A DNA stretch of 64,000 nt from Wuchereria bancrofti (GCA_005281725.1 SSBO01000012.1:523651-587650), one strand, 5' to 3'. Numbered from the stretch's first letter, positions 34,015 to 47,951 are shown. Translations and numbers: made by a program. Notes: generated by a model from the letters alone, not told the origin.

Positions 34015-37000
34015 TCAGTATAAAATTTTATCACAAAAAAAACAAACAAAATATAACAAATCAGTTTGTCTCAAAAGAAAAAATGTCCTAATTAAATTTG
34101 AAAGTTCTTTTCTTCACTTTCGCTTTTTCTTATTGACTTTTGATCAACTAAAAGGATAAATTAAATATTTTGCTATATTTTTCATCTTTTTTTTTTTTTT
34201 CATTTTCTTCTAAGTAAACAAAAGTATTACACGAAGGTATAATTATTGTAAAAATTGAAAGAAGAAGAGAGAGGGAGATTTGGTTTTATTTTATTTTATG
34301 CAATGCTAAAAGTAAACTTGAAATAAGTAAGCTAAGATTGAAAATTGAAAAATAAGTTAGATTATAATGATTAAACTATATTAGGAGGAAAGAATTTTAT
34401 AACAATATTAAATAATATAAAAATTAATCGATAAAATTATTCAATTATTGATCTATTTGATGATGATATTATGATGATAATTAATACAGTGATAATATAA
34501 ATATTGATAACATAATATTGTTTAGTAGTGATAATAATTTGTAACAATAATAGTTGTAAATGCTGCTTAAAAGTACAATTATAACAAAAATCAATATTTT
34601 TTTCTTTTAAATGCCAAAATCACTTATAATAATTAGTTTTCCTTATGAATTTGAAAAAAAAATTAAGAAAATTTATGAAAATTAAATTTTTTGATTCAGA
34701 AAAACAAAAACAAAAACCAAAAAGAAAAAAAGAGTTTTAAACTGACACTGTTATGCATATTACAGTTATAAACATTATAATTAATTATTTAATTAATCAA
34801 AAAATATTTGTCATTAAATTATAACATCAATTTTCTTGTTATGAATTATATATAATTGAACAAATTATCATTTATAATAATATTGTTGGATACACTAACA
34901 GTTTACTAGTTTCTCTCGTCAAAAATTTTTTCATTTTTAAAAAAAATTGTAAATAACACAAAATAATATTTGCCAAAATTTCTTCTCGTTCACATTTGAT
35001 CTCTGATCTGAAGAAAAAAATTCATCTTTTTTTCCCATTCAAAAAAATTGTACGATTTCAATGCTTATTGATGGCAAAAATGAAGAAAAAAAAAAGTTTT
35101 TCTCCTTTTTTTACTTTTCGTAATTAAAAAAAATTAAATTTTAAACTGATCATTTTATTAGTATTATCAAATCCGCATAACACTTCTTCAAAATACAACG
35201 TCAGTGTCGTATTTTTTGCATGACATAATAATAATGTTAATATTATTATGTAAATTGATGATATTGAGAAGCTGTAAAAATAAAATTTAAATTTATTCAT
35301 CTGATCAAATTAATTCTGCCTTATCAGTCCTTTTTTTTCTTGCCGTAGCAAATTATTTATCAAAAATTTACTTCATTCATATAATTTATATGCAATAATT
35401 CATTAAAATGTACAACTATCATTCAATAATAATATTAAAAGAATTTTAAGTTATTCAAATTCATATGAAATGGTGTTGAAATAGATGATATTAACTCCTG
35501 TATACAAATTAATCAATTTGTATTTTGAAAAATATCATATCATTTTAATATTATAGTGTTTGGATTAATAGAATGTTTCATTTATTCAGATAACTAGATA
35601 AAACAGAGAAAAAATAAGTGAAGAAAATAAAACATCAATTAATCAAATTTTCATTAAGGAGAAAAAAAGGATTGTAACAGTTTTTTTTTTTTTTTTAACG
35701 ATAGGTAACAAATTAAATTACTAACAAGATTCTGATTTGTATGCATAAGAAATTACTACTAATATCTGAAAATTATTTTTCCATTTAATAGATTTATTTA
35801 CATATAATAAAAGGCATTCGATTTCGATTCTTTTATTTTTCTTTTTTTTTTTTCATCTATTTTCACATATTTTTTTTCTCGTCGGAATTGTTTAATATTC
35901 TACTTTTTTTCCAATAATTAATTGAATGCATTCATTGAGGAAAAAAAAAACATTTACATAATTAAAGAAATTTGTTATATCTATCACAATTTTGTGACTT
36001 TATTAGCATAACTTTTTTTTTTGGAAAAAAAATTCGAAAAAGTTGAATGCGATTGATAATTCAAACAATAATAAAGTGCAGTACAAGTACAACTACTTTT
36101 TATCAGTTTACGATGTAACAGGAAATAAAGTAATGTATTATCCATTTCAAAAAAAAAAACGAAGAGTTGAAAATTCTCGAAAGCACAAAATTTATCTCCC
36201 ATTTTTTTTCTTTTTTAAAGAACTGTAAAAAAAGGGTTTTTACAGATGAATGAATTGAAAGGAATATTTTAATGAATGAAATCATAAATTTCGTAAAGAT
36301 TAATTTATTGATACAATTCATTTGATTCTCTACAGACGAACTCTATGATAGTTGCTATCAAAATAATCATTTAAATTCAAATTTATTCATATGGATGAAA
36401 CTGTACCACAAAATAAGATTTTTTGAAAGGCTTTTAACAAATTTATTCCTCATCTAATACAACCAATTTGTACTCTTTCGCATTTGAATGCTATGAAAAA
36501 CTAGCAAATATTTTAATATTAAAAAAAATACATTAAAAATTTAAGGCTAATAACTCATTCTTACACATAATTATGTAGAATGAAAATTTTCAAAATTTCA
36601 AAATAGATGATCATTTAGATTTTAATTCATACGTAGAACAAAAACAACACAAAAGAGCAAAAGCAAAGTCATTGAGCAAAAATTAACAATTAAATTTGTC
36701 AATAAGAATTTAGAAAAAAAGGAATAAAAGCAAACACTAAAATTTCGATGTAAACAGAAGAATTTCTTGCAGTACTTTTTTTCTTTTTTTTTATTCTGAC
36801 TGCAATTACTTGAAATCAATGATAATTCATAAAAACTTTTTAACAACAAACTTCTGTATTTTAAACGCTTAATCCCTTATTTATTAAATTAGAAAAAGAG
36901 TCAAAAAAATGGTGCAAAAATAAACATAAACAAATACGAACATTACAAATAAGTAAAAGTTCATTTTAAAAATAATCTCACAGATAGCACTTCTTTGTGA

Positions 37001-37303
37001 TAATTTTTTGACTACAAATAAATAAATCAGATCATTTCAAATTGAATTATACCTATATTTACCATTTTCCAACATTACAAAGAGAAAAAAAAAAACAAGT
37101 GGCAACTGCTGTTCTTTTTTTTCTTGTGCGTTACACATGACAAGTAACAACATACATATATGTAATATAAAACAGGAATTTTGACCACCTACTGGTAAAT
37201 TTAAAAGGAAAACAAAATTTCAATTTACACTAAAAATAAAATTTGCATAAAATGGAAATGCAAAATATTACAACAGCAACAAAAAAAAAAAGAAAGAATT
37301 ATA

Positions 37304-40300
37304 TTACAATGTTAGATTACCCTTCTGCATATGCACCTCAAGCACTTTCCATGCCACACTTGGATTATACTCTTCCATATCACGACACATTACCCATACA
37401 TGATGAACACGCACCGGACTATTCTGAAATTTTTATTTCAAAATTGTTTAAAATTTCAAATGTATATCAAACCAAATAGTTAAAATGGAATGGATGACCA
37501 CCTAGCTAACATTATTATGAAAAATATAAAGATGAAAGGATTCGAAATAATATATTGAAATTAATAAATTGAAATAAATTGATAAAATGAAAGTTTAAAT
37601 GAAATTTATACATATATTAAAATTGAAAACTTATTAAAATAAATTGAAGATTTATAATATATTGGAGTTAATTTCGCATTAAAACTCGTAAGTTTAGAAA
37701 TTTGTCGACCAAAGATTGTTTTGTTTTAATATCCCTTTAAACAAATATGAAATTGTTTCAATTTTAGGCCATAAGTAAATTATTTATTCATCATTCATCT
37801 ATCAATTATAGATAAACTGATCTACATTGTCACGAATGTTACAATCGTTAACAAATATGTTTCCATTTCTTCCAGTTTACTTCTAGTTTTACCAGTTTGA
37901 TTTTCAATTCTGTCCGCTAAACTAGATTTGATTACTAAGAGGTTGTATGATTCCTGTTCAATTAACTTCCTTTACTATAAACTAAATCGATTTGAAATAC
38001 TGCAGAGGTCTTTTAATCTGACAGTTACTCTTATGAACACATGATATAATATTAAAAACCAGCTCCTATTATGTAAGGGTTAAAGGTCATCCGAATGTGA
38101 CAGTTTTTTTATTCACTGCAATCATGTGCTTTGTTGTTAGCCAACGCTCATTATAGAAGGAGTCAAAATCATTTCCTGAGATAAGATTTTAGTAAAAGCA
38201 AGCTTCAATTCGAAACATTCAATTATTTCTTCTACACTCCATCAACCTTTACTCAACGACAACCTACAACTAAATCTCAATCAAATTTCCCTACGACTAA
38301 TACTTGTGACATTAAAATTTAATTTAATATTATCTAATAATCCTTATAACGTCAATCAATAAAATTTATTCCGACTAATCGTTTAAATTAACAGATTAAC
38401 AATAAGAACTTCATTCATTAATCAAACAAAATAAAAATTTTCCAACAGTTTCCAGTAATGTCTTTGTTAAATACCAGAAATAATCTGATGCATTACAGTT
38501 TCTATTTATATAATTAACAACTTTACAATGATATAATTCACTCAATTAATTTATGTCATATAATAGAATTATTTATAAAATGATTTAGATATACAAAGCT
38601 TAAGTTTCTTGTAATATTTTATCAAATAAATCTTGATTTTTCAGGAATTAAATACCTATTAGTTCCATTTCATGCTCAAAATAAAATTATAATGAGAAAC
38701 CTACCGGATCACCTTCGACAACTTTTCCCTCCATATTTCTCACAATATTTACCATATAAGCTTGAAATGTAATTATTATTACTGGCCCGTGTTCCATCAT
38801 TTTACCGGTAACCATCTAAAATACTTTTTGTAATTTATTCAAGCATTAAAAAATACAAATTTTGACTAAAAATATCCTATAAGGATTTCATGCAAATACA
38901 GAATCATTTTCGCATTGTACTTATCAACATTATTGCAAATCATTTAAATAAATTACAAGTAAATTTTAGCTCAAAAATTCTTCCACATTTGCAGATTTTA
39001 TGGCAAAAATATTTTCAGAAACTTTTTATTTAAGTTTGTGATTTAAGAATGCGTAACTATATTCAATATTCAATCATACAACAGCCTAGAATACATTTAC
39101 TAAATGAATAAGTAATAAAAGGATGAAGAGTAATCCATAAAGAAATGATGATGAACCTCAACCCTATTGATATCGATGATACGACTGTCCGCTGTATTAA
39201 AATTGATCTTTTTGTATTCATTGACAGTTGCTGATAAAATATTATAAGCCTGGAAATTAATACTTTATAAAAGTTTTATCCACTTTACAAAACTGAAAAA
39301 GCTCCGAAATCCCGAAAAAATAAATAAATAATAATTGAGAAGGTGAAAAAATCCAGAATAACGAACTCTTTCGTAACACCAATCTTTGAGAATTTTCAAA
39401 TCACCACGAATAAATGCTTCCAGAACGTTCGGAATTATTTCTTTTTCGCAAAAACGTAACCACTCATTCTTTTCAAACTTTGGATCAACTTTCTGGATTT
39501 CAGAAAGCACTTCTGATATTTCACTATGACCACCTGAAGTTGGAATTTTCTTAAAATATTTCGGAATATTTTAAAGGTGCAATTATTTTTTCTGTTTTTC
39601 AGAGTTAAGAAATCAATTTTAAAATTGTTGAAGTACCACACATGCAAGACTATTTCATATAATACACTCTGATAGCAATATTTGTTCCAAAATATCCTAA
39701 AGATCTTCTAAAAATTATAGATCATAGAAAAATCATAAAACATCAATATGACTATAAAAATATGCATTCCACTAATATCAGATGTCTTTGTAACTAAATT
39801 CAGTGAAATAAATTATTAAGAGAACGTGCCAAGTAGTGAGGAAACTTTATCAGTGAAACCCCGTACCAATCTCAATGCCAAATTATCGCTTTCATCTAGG
39901 CGCATTTTCCAATCCAAAATTTCTGAAATAAAATATTTATGTTTATAAAACAGTCAACTTCTTGACACTGATTTTATTTGATAAAATAAATAACAGCAAT
40001 ACTGCTCAGTTCAGTTTTAGTAAAGAAAAAAGTTGCAAAAATATTACTAAACTTTCTCACATATCGAATTAAAAAGATATCGTAGAAATTTAAAACTTAT
40101 TAAAAGTTAAAATCAAACATACTGTTATAATAAGCATTATTTTCGGAGAAAGCTTTCCATCCAGCATACCACTTGGATTCTTTATGAAGCTCCATACCAG
40201 TTGCATTTCTATAGAAATTTAGTTGCACGTTAGTGAAAAAAAGAATAAACATAAACATGTAAAAAATTTTGCTCCATTCAACATAAAAAGAAATTTCGAA

Positions 40301-42504
40301 ATATAAAAAATCTTAAGAAGCTGTAAACATATATATATATATTAGTCACTGATATCTATAAACTTACGGATTAGCTTCTACAACTCGATCAGTGTAAGTG
40401 GAAGACGATGCTGAACGCATTTTTAATTGATCTGAAACATTTTTTAAAAGTTGGAATCGCGCCATTTGATGAATTGTCATAAATACAAGATCAAATTTCG
40501 TAAAAGTTGCAAAACGGAAAGCATAAACCAAAGAAAAAGAGATGTAACCTGGTCGAGTATACATGTGTACATCGACAATATTATCAACCTCATCCTTGAT
40601 CACTTTCACTGACTGCAAAGTTTCAAAATTGAATTAATTTGATGAATAAATGTAATAATAACTGGCAATATGTAAGCCAAAAAAATGAACCTTTCCTTCA
40701 GTGAAATATCATACTCTTAATTTTAGTATTCAAACCCAAATGCTAAAAAAATCTTCCAGAAATTCAGACTGATTGATCTTCATTGATGAAGAACTCAGAA
40801 TATTTGCTATATATTTTCTAAATTTTTAATAAATATATATGCTTCGTTATAAGATACAAATAATCTGTGACAAATGTTTCATGCACTAACCGCGCTAACA
40901 CTCTGATATAATTGATTGTCCCCAACTTGCTCTGCCGCTTTTTCGATCATTTCTGCAGCAACCTTCGCCTGTTTCAGTACTTCTTCTGCAGCTAAAGAAA
41001 GCTTCTTTCCCGCTTCAGTTTTCTGTACTTCTACTATCATCTGTATAAAATAGTAATTAGATTTTCCAAGATACATTTTTCTTGACAAACAATTTTATTT
41101 TGTTTACACTTGATAATGAAAATTACTTTCTAAACATCTTTGCTTTATGTTATGTTTATTTATTTTGAATAAACCAAAAAATATTGCTAAAGCTGTACTT
41201 AATAAACGATACAAAAACTAAAAAAGAAGAAAAAAACTGAGCAGCTTACCTGTGATATATGGCTACGGACATCATTGATCTTATTTTGAATAACTTGTGA
41301 GCTTTTCAGAGTTTCTTTTTCGATTAATTCCTAAAATATTCAACGAGTTTTGCCGATGATCTATTCGTTTGAAATGGCAAACAAAAAAAGATCATAAACT
41401 GATCCTTGTAAAACAACAACTGCTAAAAAGTATTATAGGAAAAAAGGAACTCACAAATTTCCTTCTGGCTTCTTTTAGAGCTTCGCTGTCATTTAAACTT
41501 TTCAATCTTTCATCCAGTTGTCGTCTATTTTCCTGGAAAAACTCAAGAAATTGCAGACCGAATCTAAATGTTCAACAATATCAGCAAGTAATTCCTCACA
41601 AATGTCCAGTTAATTAATCAGGTTAACATATTTTACTTTTCCCTCTATGATGTGAAAAAAGACCGTTAATTTCATTATATAAATCAAAGAGTTGACATTT
41701 CCAATTAAATACAATTGAAAACTTATTAAAATTGATATCACCTTATCAATTTTTGATATCTGGTCTGCTTTTTCACCTTGAATTTATATACAAAAATAGA
41801 TGAAAGATGAAAAACGAAAAAAGAAATTCACCTGCAATTCTTTATTTTTTTCAAATTCTTCGCGTATATTATCCAATAAATTTTTTAAGAAATTTCTTGG
41901 TCTTGATTGATGTTGTCCTTGTTGTGAAAAATATCTTACTGATTTAAATGATCGCTTAAAAGAAAAGAAACAATAAAGTATGATAAACATATTCATTCAT
42001 TTAAAATTAAAACCAAACCGCCTGCCATTCCACATCCAAATTACCTATCTTTGATAAGAAACTGAAGTGAAAAGAACAGAAATGTAATAGAATAACGGCA
42101 AAATTGTTAATTTCAACGAATTTTTGATCAGATTTTCGCATAATAAAAACTGTATGCTTATTAAATACATAAATTTTATTTAAAACTAATTTAAAAACCT
42201 TATATTTAAATTATCCTGTCTAGAAATTATTTCAAAACATCAATAAAAAAAATTATTCCCTTACGACCACGTAAACTTATTATAACAAAAAAAAAATAGC
42301 TTGAAAATCATTTCAAAACAAATTAATCCTAATCCTATCAAAGTTAGAGTGTGACTTATCATGCATTAAAAAGCAAACCTCTAATGATGCATAACTAGTT
42401 GGTAATGCTATTGTCCGAATAACATTATCAGATGTAAGTATAAGCATATTCCTGTGCTGTTGTAAATTCCACAATATTCGACATGGTCGTATTACTTGCT
42501 TCAT
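37304..42504 (-). CDS. timm44: Mitochondrial import inner membrane translocase subunit TIM44
   Basis: Matrix-side scaffold that tethers mtHsp70 to the TIM23 channel. Thirteen exons: 42504-42379, 41954-41832, 41532-41455, 41330-41250, 41040-40891, 40612-40549, 40431-40368, 40208-40123, 39922-39830, 39533-39367, 39249-39157, 38815-38705, 37423-37304; 451 residues (human 452). The basic N-terminus (MKQVIRPCRILW, then RSFKSVRYFS) is a matrix targeting sequence. Next come a coiled-coil half with SEALKEARRKF and the C-terminal TIM44 domain from ~229: GMELHKESKWYAGWKAF, LDESDN, IIPNVLEAFIRGDLKILKDWCYE, GKMMEHGPVIIITFQA, KVVEGDP and VMCRDMEEYNPSVAWKVLE. The 39830 junction seems to use a GC donor. TTTTTAG then GGAAGTT precedes the ATG, a likely SL acceptor. 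Confidence 0.94.
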
Positions 42505-44627
42505 AACTTCCCTAAAAAGAAAGACGAAAAAAAGAAAAAAAAAAACTATTTTAAAATTATCGATCGACGTTACTTATCAACTCTTATCTTCAAGATTATT
42601 AAGTAGCATGACAAATAATGACAAATTACTTCGTTAAAACTTAATTATTGAACCAAAATTCAACAAAAAGTATTTTTTCTTTTCAAAATTCATTAAGCTG
42701 AAGTATGCTTATGGAAATCTAATTTATTAAATTCACCAAACACTTTCAATTTTAAAATAAATAATACCTATTTATCATTGTTAAAAAATTTATTTCTTCC
42801 AAAAAATTTAAGAAATCTAAAAAAGAAAAAGAATTCCTAATTGAAAATTTTTGATATAAAATCATTTCTTTCATCAACTTTCATCCAAAATTTCATTACT
42901 ACACGAATACAACTGAACAATTGCAAAAAGTAAGGAAAAAAAGAGAAGAAACCTTCCAATACTAAATTTAAGCTATTCACCAATCTTTTATTCTTTCATT
43001 CTCTAGCTGTCTCTTGCCATATAACACTTTTTCGCCAGAAAACTTGATCACTTCTCTAGCTCCCTCCTACTACGCAACTGATTTTCTCTTCAGAAAATTT
43101 ATTTCACAGGCTAAATGTAAGCACTCCATCGTTCCACTCTGCATCTATATTGATTGTCAGAGAACGAGTTCAGTGCGAAAAATGTGACACTAATTGAGGT
43201 ACAATGGCGAATATTTTCGCTAATTGTGCTTCAACCTTGTGATAACGCTAATTGTGTTAACGAGATGTAAGGTTGCATTTTCTTCTTGTCGTGCCCATTA
43301 CTTTCTTGCTCCCACGTCTGGGTCACGTGTTTCACGTGAGATTAGTATCCGTAATATTCATAAAGAAATTCATTTTGGTTACATACGATTTCCTTGGCGT
43401 GCTCATTTCATATACAAAATGAATAATTCCTATGTACGATTTAGAAAATTAATTTTTTTCCGAGGAAACCGAGAAAATATTTAAAAAAAAAAGATGGAAT
43501 TTTAAATGATTATTCTTGTCAACGAAGTAAATTATGAACATTTAATTACTCGTAACTTTCTTCTCTTTTTTTTTACGCAGCAACAAATTTTAGCTGCGCT
43601 AACGAGTTGGAATTTTTTTTTTCCTTTTCTGAACATAAATATTTTGTTGCATATAATTCTTAACACATTTTGAACACTATTTAACGATTATTACGCATAC
43701 ATTGCGATGACATAATTAATATTAGGCTTGTGCAAAGGTATATATAAATAAAAGTTTTTATATGACAAGAAGAAAAAACGAACTAACTTAACATTAAAAT
43801 GGCACTGTAAATGTTGTCCACAACTACTTGTAGAAACAAACTGTAAAGAAAAAAAAATCAAAGCAGATCATACAGCAATTTACATTAACAAGTCGAAAGA
43901 AACCAGTAGTGAAGTGAAAGTAATACAAATAAAAGACAGGAAATACCAGTTGGAAATATGTGGAAATTTTCTTCCTTTGTTGAAAAATACAGAAATTACA
44001 TTTGAACTGTAAACTTTAAACTCTTAGACGTTTCAAAGCTGACCATGAGTTCAGCTTTATAATAAATTAACAAAAGAAATTGTGGCAAAACATCAACATT
44101 CATAAACGTAGAATAGGCGCTAATTGTGCACCGAATCTTTTCTGAAATAAATATCTCTTATTTCATGATTACAAAACTAGCACAAAACTGAGTCCTCTCC
44201 TTCTTCACTTCTTAAATTGTAAGGAAGACGAAGACAGAGGTTTAGCATGCGTGAATAGTTAGAACAAACAACTGTGCATGATAATTAATCGGAATGTAGT
44301 GCAGTGAAGGAGTTTCTTCGAGTAAGTTTCAAGATTAGAATAAATTGCATTCCGATGGAAGGCACGGTATTAAAGTTTTTTCTCTTTGGTGAGCCGTTTC
44401 GTATTTTCCTATTTAATAAAAGATTTGCTTCATTAATTTGGATTCTCAAGCCACAAAATTAACCAAAAAAGCAAACATATCAATATTTTCCAAATCGACT
44501 GAAATACTTCCTTTAAGCGAACGAAACTAAGTGTTAAAAGGAAGATAAGTAATTCTTTGTCTTTTCTTGGCACGAAACATCTCTTTAGTGAGATCCTTAA
44601 TAAATAAATAAATAAATAAATAAATAA
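42505..44627. promoter_or_regulatory. Intergenic region between DHHC 3' end and TIM44 5' end
   Basis: Less A+T-rich than other spacers. It holds an inverted pair of E-boxes (43323-43339) and three copies of CGCTAATTGTG (43218, 43246, 44118). The plus-strand open frame 43224-43484 crosses this area but has no family resemblance. Probably the upstream region of TIM44. Confidence 0.45.
43323..43339. promoter_or_regulatory. Paired CACGTG E-boxes
   Basis: TCACGTG, TTT, CACGTGA: two perfect E-boxes as an inverted repeat with a 3-bp spacer, about 820 bp upstream of the TIM44 start. CACGTG is the core bound by bHLH factors such as MYC/MAX and TFEB (HLH-30) relatives. Confidence 0.5.
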
Positions 44628-47600
44628 TCACCCTAGAACAATTTCGTATGATTGCCGCTCTAAACCATCAGTTGCACCATAATTCCTCACTATCACAGTC
44701 GGTTCAGACTCAACAATACCTCTTCGGTCAATTAAACTGAAAAAACCACTCTATGTTGGAGTATTTTTATAAATCAGGCATAATCCGTACAAGATCATTG
44801 TAATAAAAATAAAAAAAAAAAATACCGATGGACGGTTCAATGTGATTCATGTCAGATTCCTTCAACTCTTAACAAAATCAACTTTTTTTGTTTCTCTTTT
44901 GATTACAAAATTTCTCAAGGTACGACAATCGGTTTTCAACATTTTTCATCGAATTTAAAATTAACCTAATCTTTCCAACGTAAGAGTTATTCTCGTACCC
45001 TTGTTTTTCTTCCAACATCTTATATATCTTTAGTTTAATTCGAATATGTGCAAATGGCATATAATATGAAGATATTTGAATTTTTCAATTAGTCTAACTC
45101 TTTCAAAAAAAAAAGTTCAATTGTTACAACACAAAATTAAAACAAAACAACTGCATACCTTGGAGGTTCCGGAGCACACAATGTTCGAAGACAATTGGAA
45201 AATACAGAACCAGTAGTATATGGATTTTTTATATGTGGGAACCGTTTCGAATTAAATGTTCCCTTGATATCTTCATTTGTTGTCTGACTTGTTAACAGTA
45301 AATATGTGTGAAAACCGGAAAGACCAAATATTGACCAAATGGAGAAAAAACATACTAAAGCAATTACAAGCGATATAGGACTTTGTCTTACTGCACCGAG
45401 AAACGCATTTTCTTTTTGTGACACTGCAAGAAATAAAACATGCATCTTCGCAAACAGTTAACTGTAAAAAAAAGAAAAAAAAAAACTAGACAGAAGTTAT
45501 ACTAACTTCTATTTAATTTTTTCCCGGCAGAATTTGAGAAAATTCTCTAATAAATCAGCCTGATTTTTTTTTTGTTTTTTCTGATAGTCTATGTAAAAAT
45601 CTTTTCTACAACAAAATCCAATATGGATATCAATGAATGTTAAAAAAGTATAATATTCCGAAATACTTTAACCTAAAAAAAAAAGTCATATGTTATAGAG
45701 AGAAGGTGCACGATCCGACCAATGATCAATGCATGCATTTAATACAAAGAAAAATCTCAGTCCCCTTGATAATTTTTTCCTGATTCTAACGTAAAGAAAT
45801 CACGACTGAACATAACTTTGGATTATTAGCCACACAAACTTTCTTCCATCATGAAGCGCGGTTGCTCCAATACTAAAAACGATGACATAACACAAATGAG
45901 GAATACAAGGCACACTTGGGAAAAGTGTTAGCCGCATTTCTTGAAGGAAAAAAACTCGAATTGGGGAAGGATTCCAATTAACAGTTAAGTAAAGGTATTT
46001 CGTTGAAATATCACAATTTCCTATCTTAATAACTGTAAGATTAGTGAATTAACGTGCAAACAATTGTTTATCTTTTCAGAATTGTTAAAATTTACAAAGA
46101 GACAAGATAAAAACACACAGATCAAAGACTTACGAATGACAAGATGAAGACATACACAAGTAAATACAAATAGTGTCAGAACGGTCAGTGATACAATAAA
46201 GAAATAAAAATGACGATAATTTCGTTTTCCAACACAGTTGCCAACCCATGGACCTGTAAAATTAATTGTTTACTGAACAACAAAAATTCTAAATAAATAA
46301 AAAAGAAAAAGTGTCTGGTAGACTGTTCAAATGCCAACGTAATAATTTTAAAACTTCTACGTGAACTCCAGTAAGGCATTTTCTATTTAGCAATTCAACC
46401 AATCTTTATCCTCAATGCTTCCAGTCTATAATAATGTAACATTTGTTATATATTTTGAAGAAACAGTTCCAAGAAACTTCAGTTTTTTTTAGACAAAAAA
46501 AAAGCAATGATAAGAAACTAGCAGTGATGATCGAAGTTTAAAATGCAGTTGTCGCATACGGAACAATGAGAGGAACGTGGTGGACGAAATAAGCGACAAG
46601 TGAAGCAATATTTCAACTTGATAAGTTGGCCGTTAATGCGTATTGCTTTGGTGCGTGGAGGTGCTCGCACTGCTTCCGATATATAACTACTTTCTAAAGA
46701 AATCCTTCAAAACAGATTGCACAACACTGATAATTGAACTAAAACTTTTTTATTAATAAGAAAACGAAAGCAATACTTCAATTAGAAGAAACCTAGCAAA
46801 ATGTGCATGCTTCGCACAATGCAAATTTAGAAAAGAATAGGAAAAACGCAGCACTACCACCAACATTAAAACATTACTATCCAAAATTATCTAATTGTAT
46901 TAAGAAGTTCAAAAATAGCATGACATTCAAGAACCAGAAATTCCCAGATGGTAAATTAGTAGCATAAACATTTCATATTGTCCAATTATGGGTATATGAT
47001 TCGGATTATTTCAACATGACAACAGGATAGACTGAATAAAATTCGAGGATCAAAACATGAAAAGGTCACATGCAATTATCAAAAGAAGACTACTATATTT
47101 ATAAATTCTGGAGAGAATCACCTGCAATACATTGTCGGTCAGCTTCGATAGCTTCCAAATTTGTAGCTTTCGGTAATATCCCTGGATCAGAAAATGATGT
47201 CTTGAATAAATTAACTAGCACAAGGCACAGTAATATTCCCGCAACTATTGGAAGAGCCGGTGAAACGTTCCAAAATAGATATGGTGCACTGTAATATCAT
47301 CATACTAAGTTCGATTAAATAACAGCTAACAATAAATAAATTATAGCCTACTGCTAAAATCTAGTAGCTTTATTATAATCTTTATTAAATTCGAACTGCT
47401 TTATTATAACTTTTAATACTTCATTTGCTCCACTAATGCATAACTTATAGCTATTAAAAGGTACGAATACGGATGCAAAATCTAGATCCTCAGTTCATGA
47501 TATAAAATATCTTACTAGTACCACTTTAAAGAGCAGTATTCTTTTCTATTTACACGTGTATTTGAAAATGCTACATTGTTTTAAGGTTGGAAATTTAAAA

Positions 47601-47951
47601 AGTAATGGGAAGGTAAATTAACATTTTCACCTTCAAGTACTTTTCATGTTTTTATATTCCTCCAACTGTCCATCTCTTGCTGCCTATCTCAGTAATTGCA
47701 AAAACCTAAGCTAAAAAAACTAACTCAAAGACGAAAAATAAACCCATCGTTCCAGTGATAACCATCAAAGTGAATAGAAAGATGGAACTTTGTCGTGCCA
47801 TAATGATTCGACCATCACACCAAAATTGATTCCGCCCCTGATGATATCGCCATTTCCGCGTTCCAACTTTAGCCACTGGTGACTCATTTATTTCACATTC
47901 TAAGCCTAATCCATTCAAAGGCCCTCTTCGGGCATTTTCCTGCTTTATCAT
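44628..47951 (-). CDS. DHHC-type protein S-palmitoyltransferase, ZDHHC9/14/18-like
   Basis: Golgi/ER or plasma-membrane enzyme transferring palmitate to protein cysteines. Six exons: 47951-47725, 47288-47122, 46693-46523, 46253-46134, 45423-45159, 44736-44628; 352 residues. N-terminal [18 protein letters not shown] is typical of this subgroup. Two TM segments follow, then [11 protein letters not shown], the Cys-rich domain ([18 protein letters not shown], then CDNC and [17 protein letters not shown]) and two more TM segments. The TTxE motif (TTNEDIKG), the NPY...NC motif ([12 protein letters not shown]) and a SLIDRRG tail match Drosophila app and ZDHHC14. The catalytic cysteine, residue 189, is split by an intron with an apparent GC donor (CACT|GCTAGT). 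The start codon follows an in-frame stop and is the first ATG, so it is reasonable but not proven. Confidence 0.93.

Larger units (their letters stand above)
27982..37303. other. Large intergenic region rich in simple repeats
   Basis: About 9.3 kb without a supported gene. It contains TAA/GTAATA trinucleotide repeats, three CA/TG microsatellites, a triple poly-A tract and many T-runs. The only coding-looking piece is a short minus-strand stretch near 30095-30165 (see findings). Confidence 0.6.

Noticed and set aside
33836..34159. 107-codon poly-lysine open frame
   Set aside because: Consists of the three long A-tracts.
37243..37479. Plus-strand open frame with LDYPSAYAPQALSMPHLDY
   Set aside because: Shadow of the last TIM44 exon on the minus strand, which matches the family (CRDMEEYNPSVAW).
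41745..41782. Possible small TIM44 exon (EKADQISKIDK on the minus strand)
   Set aside because: Its length would shift frame, and the flanking exons already join in frame with the expected sequence.
43224..43484. 86-codon plus-strand open frame
   Set aside because: No recognisable domain, no splice sites, and it overlaps what looks like an upstream regulatory region.
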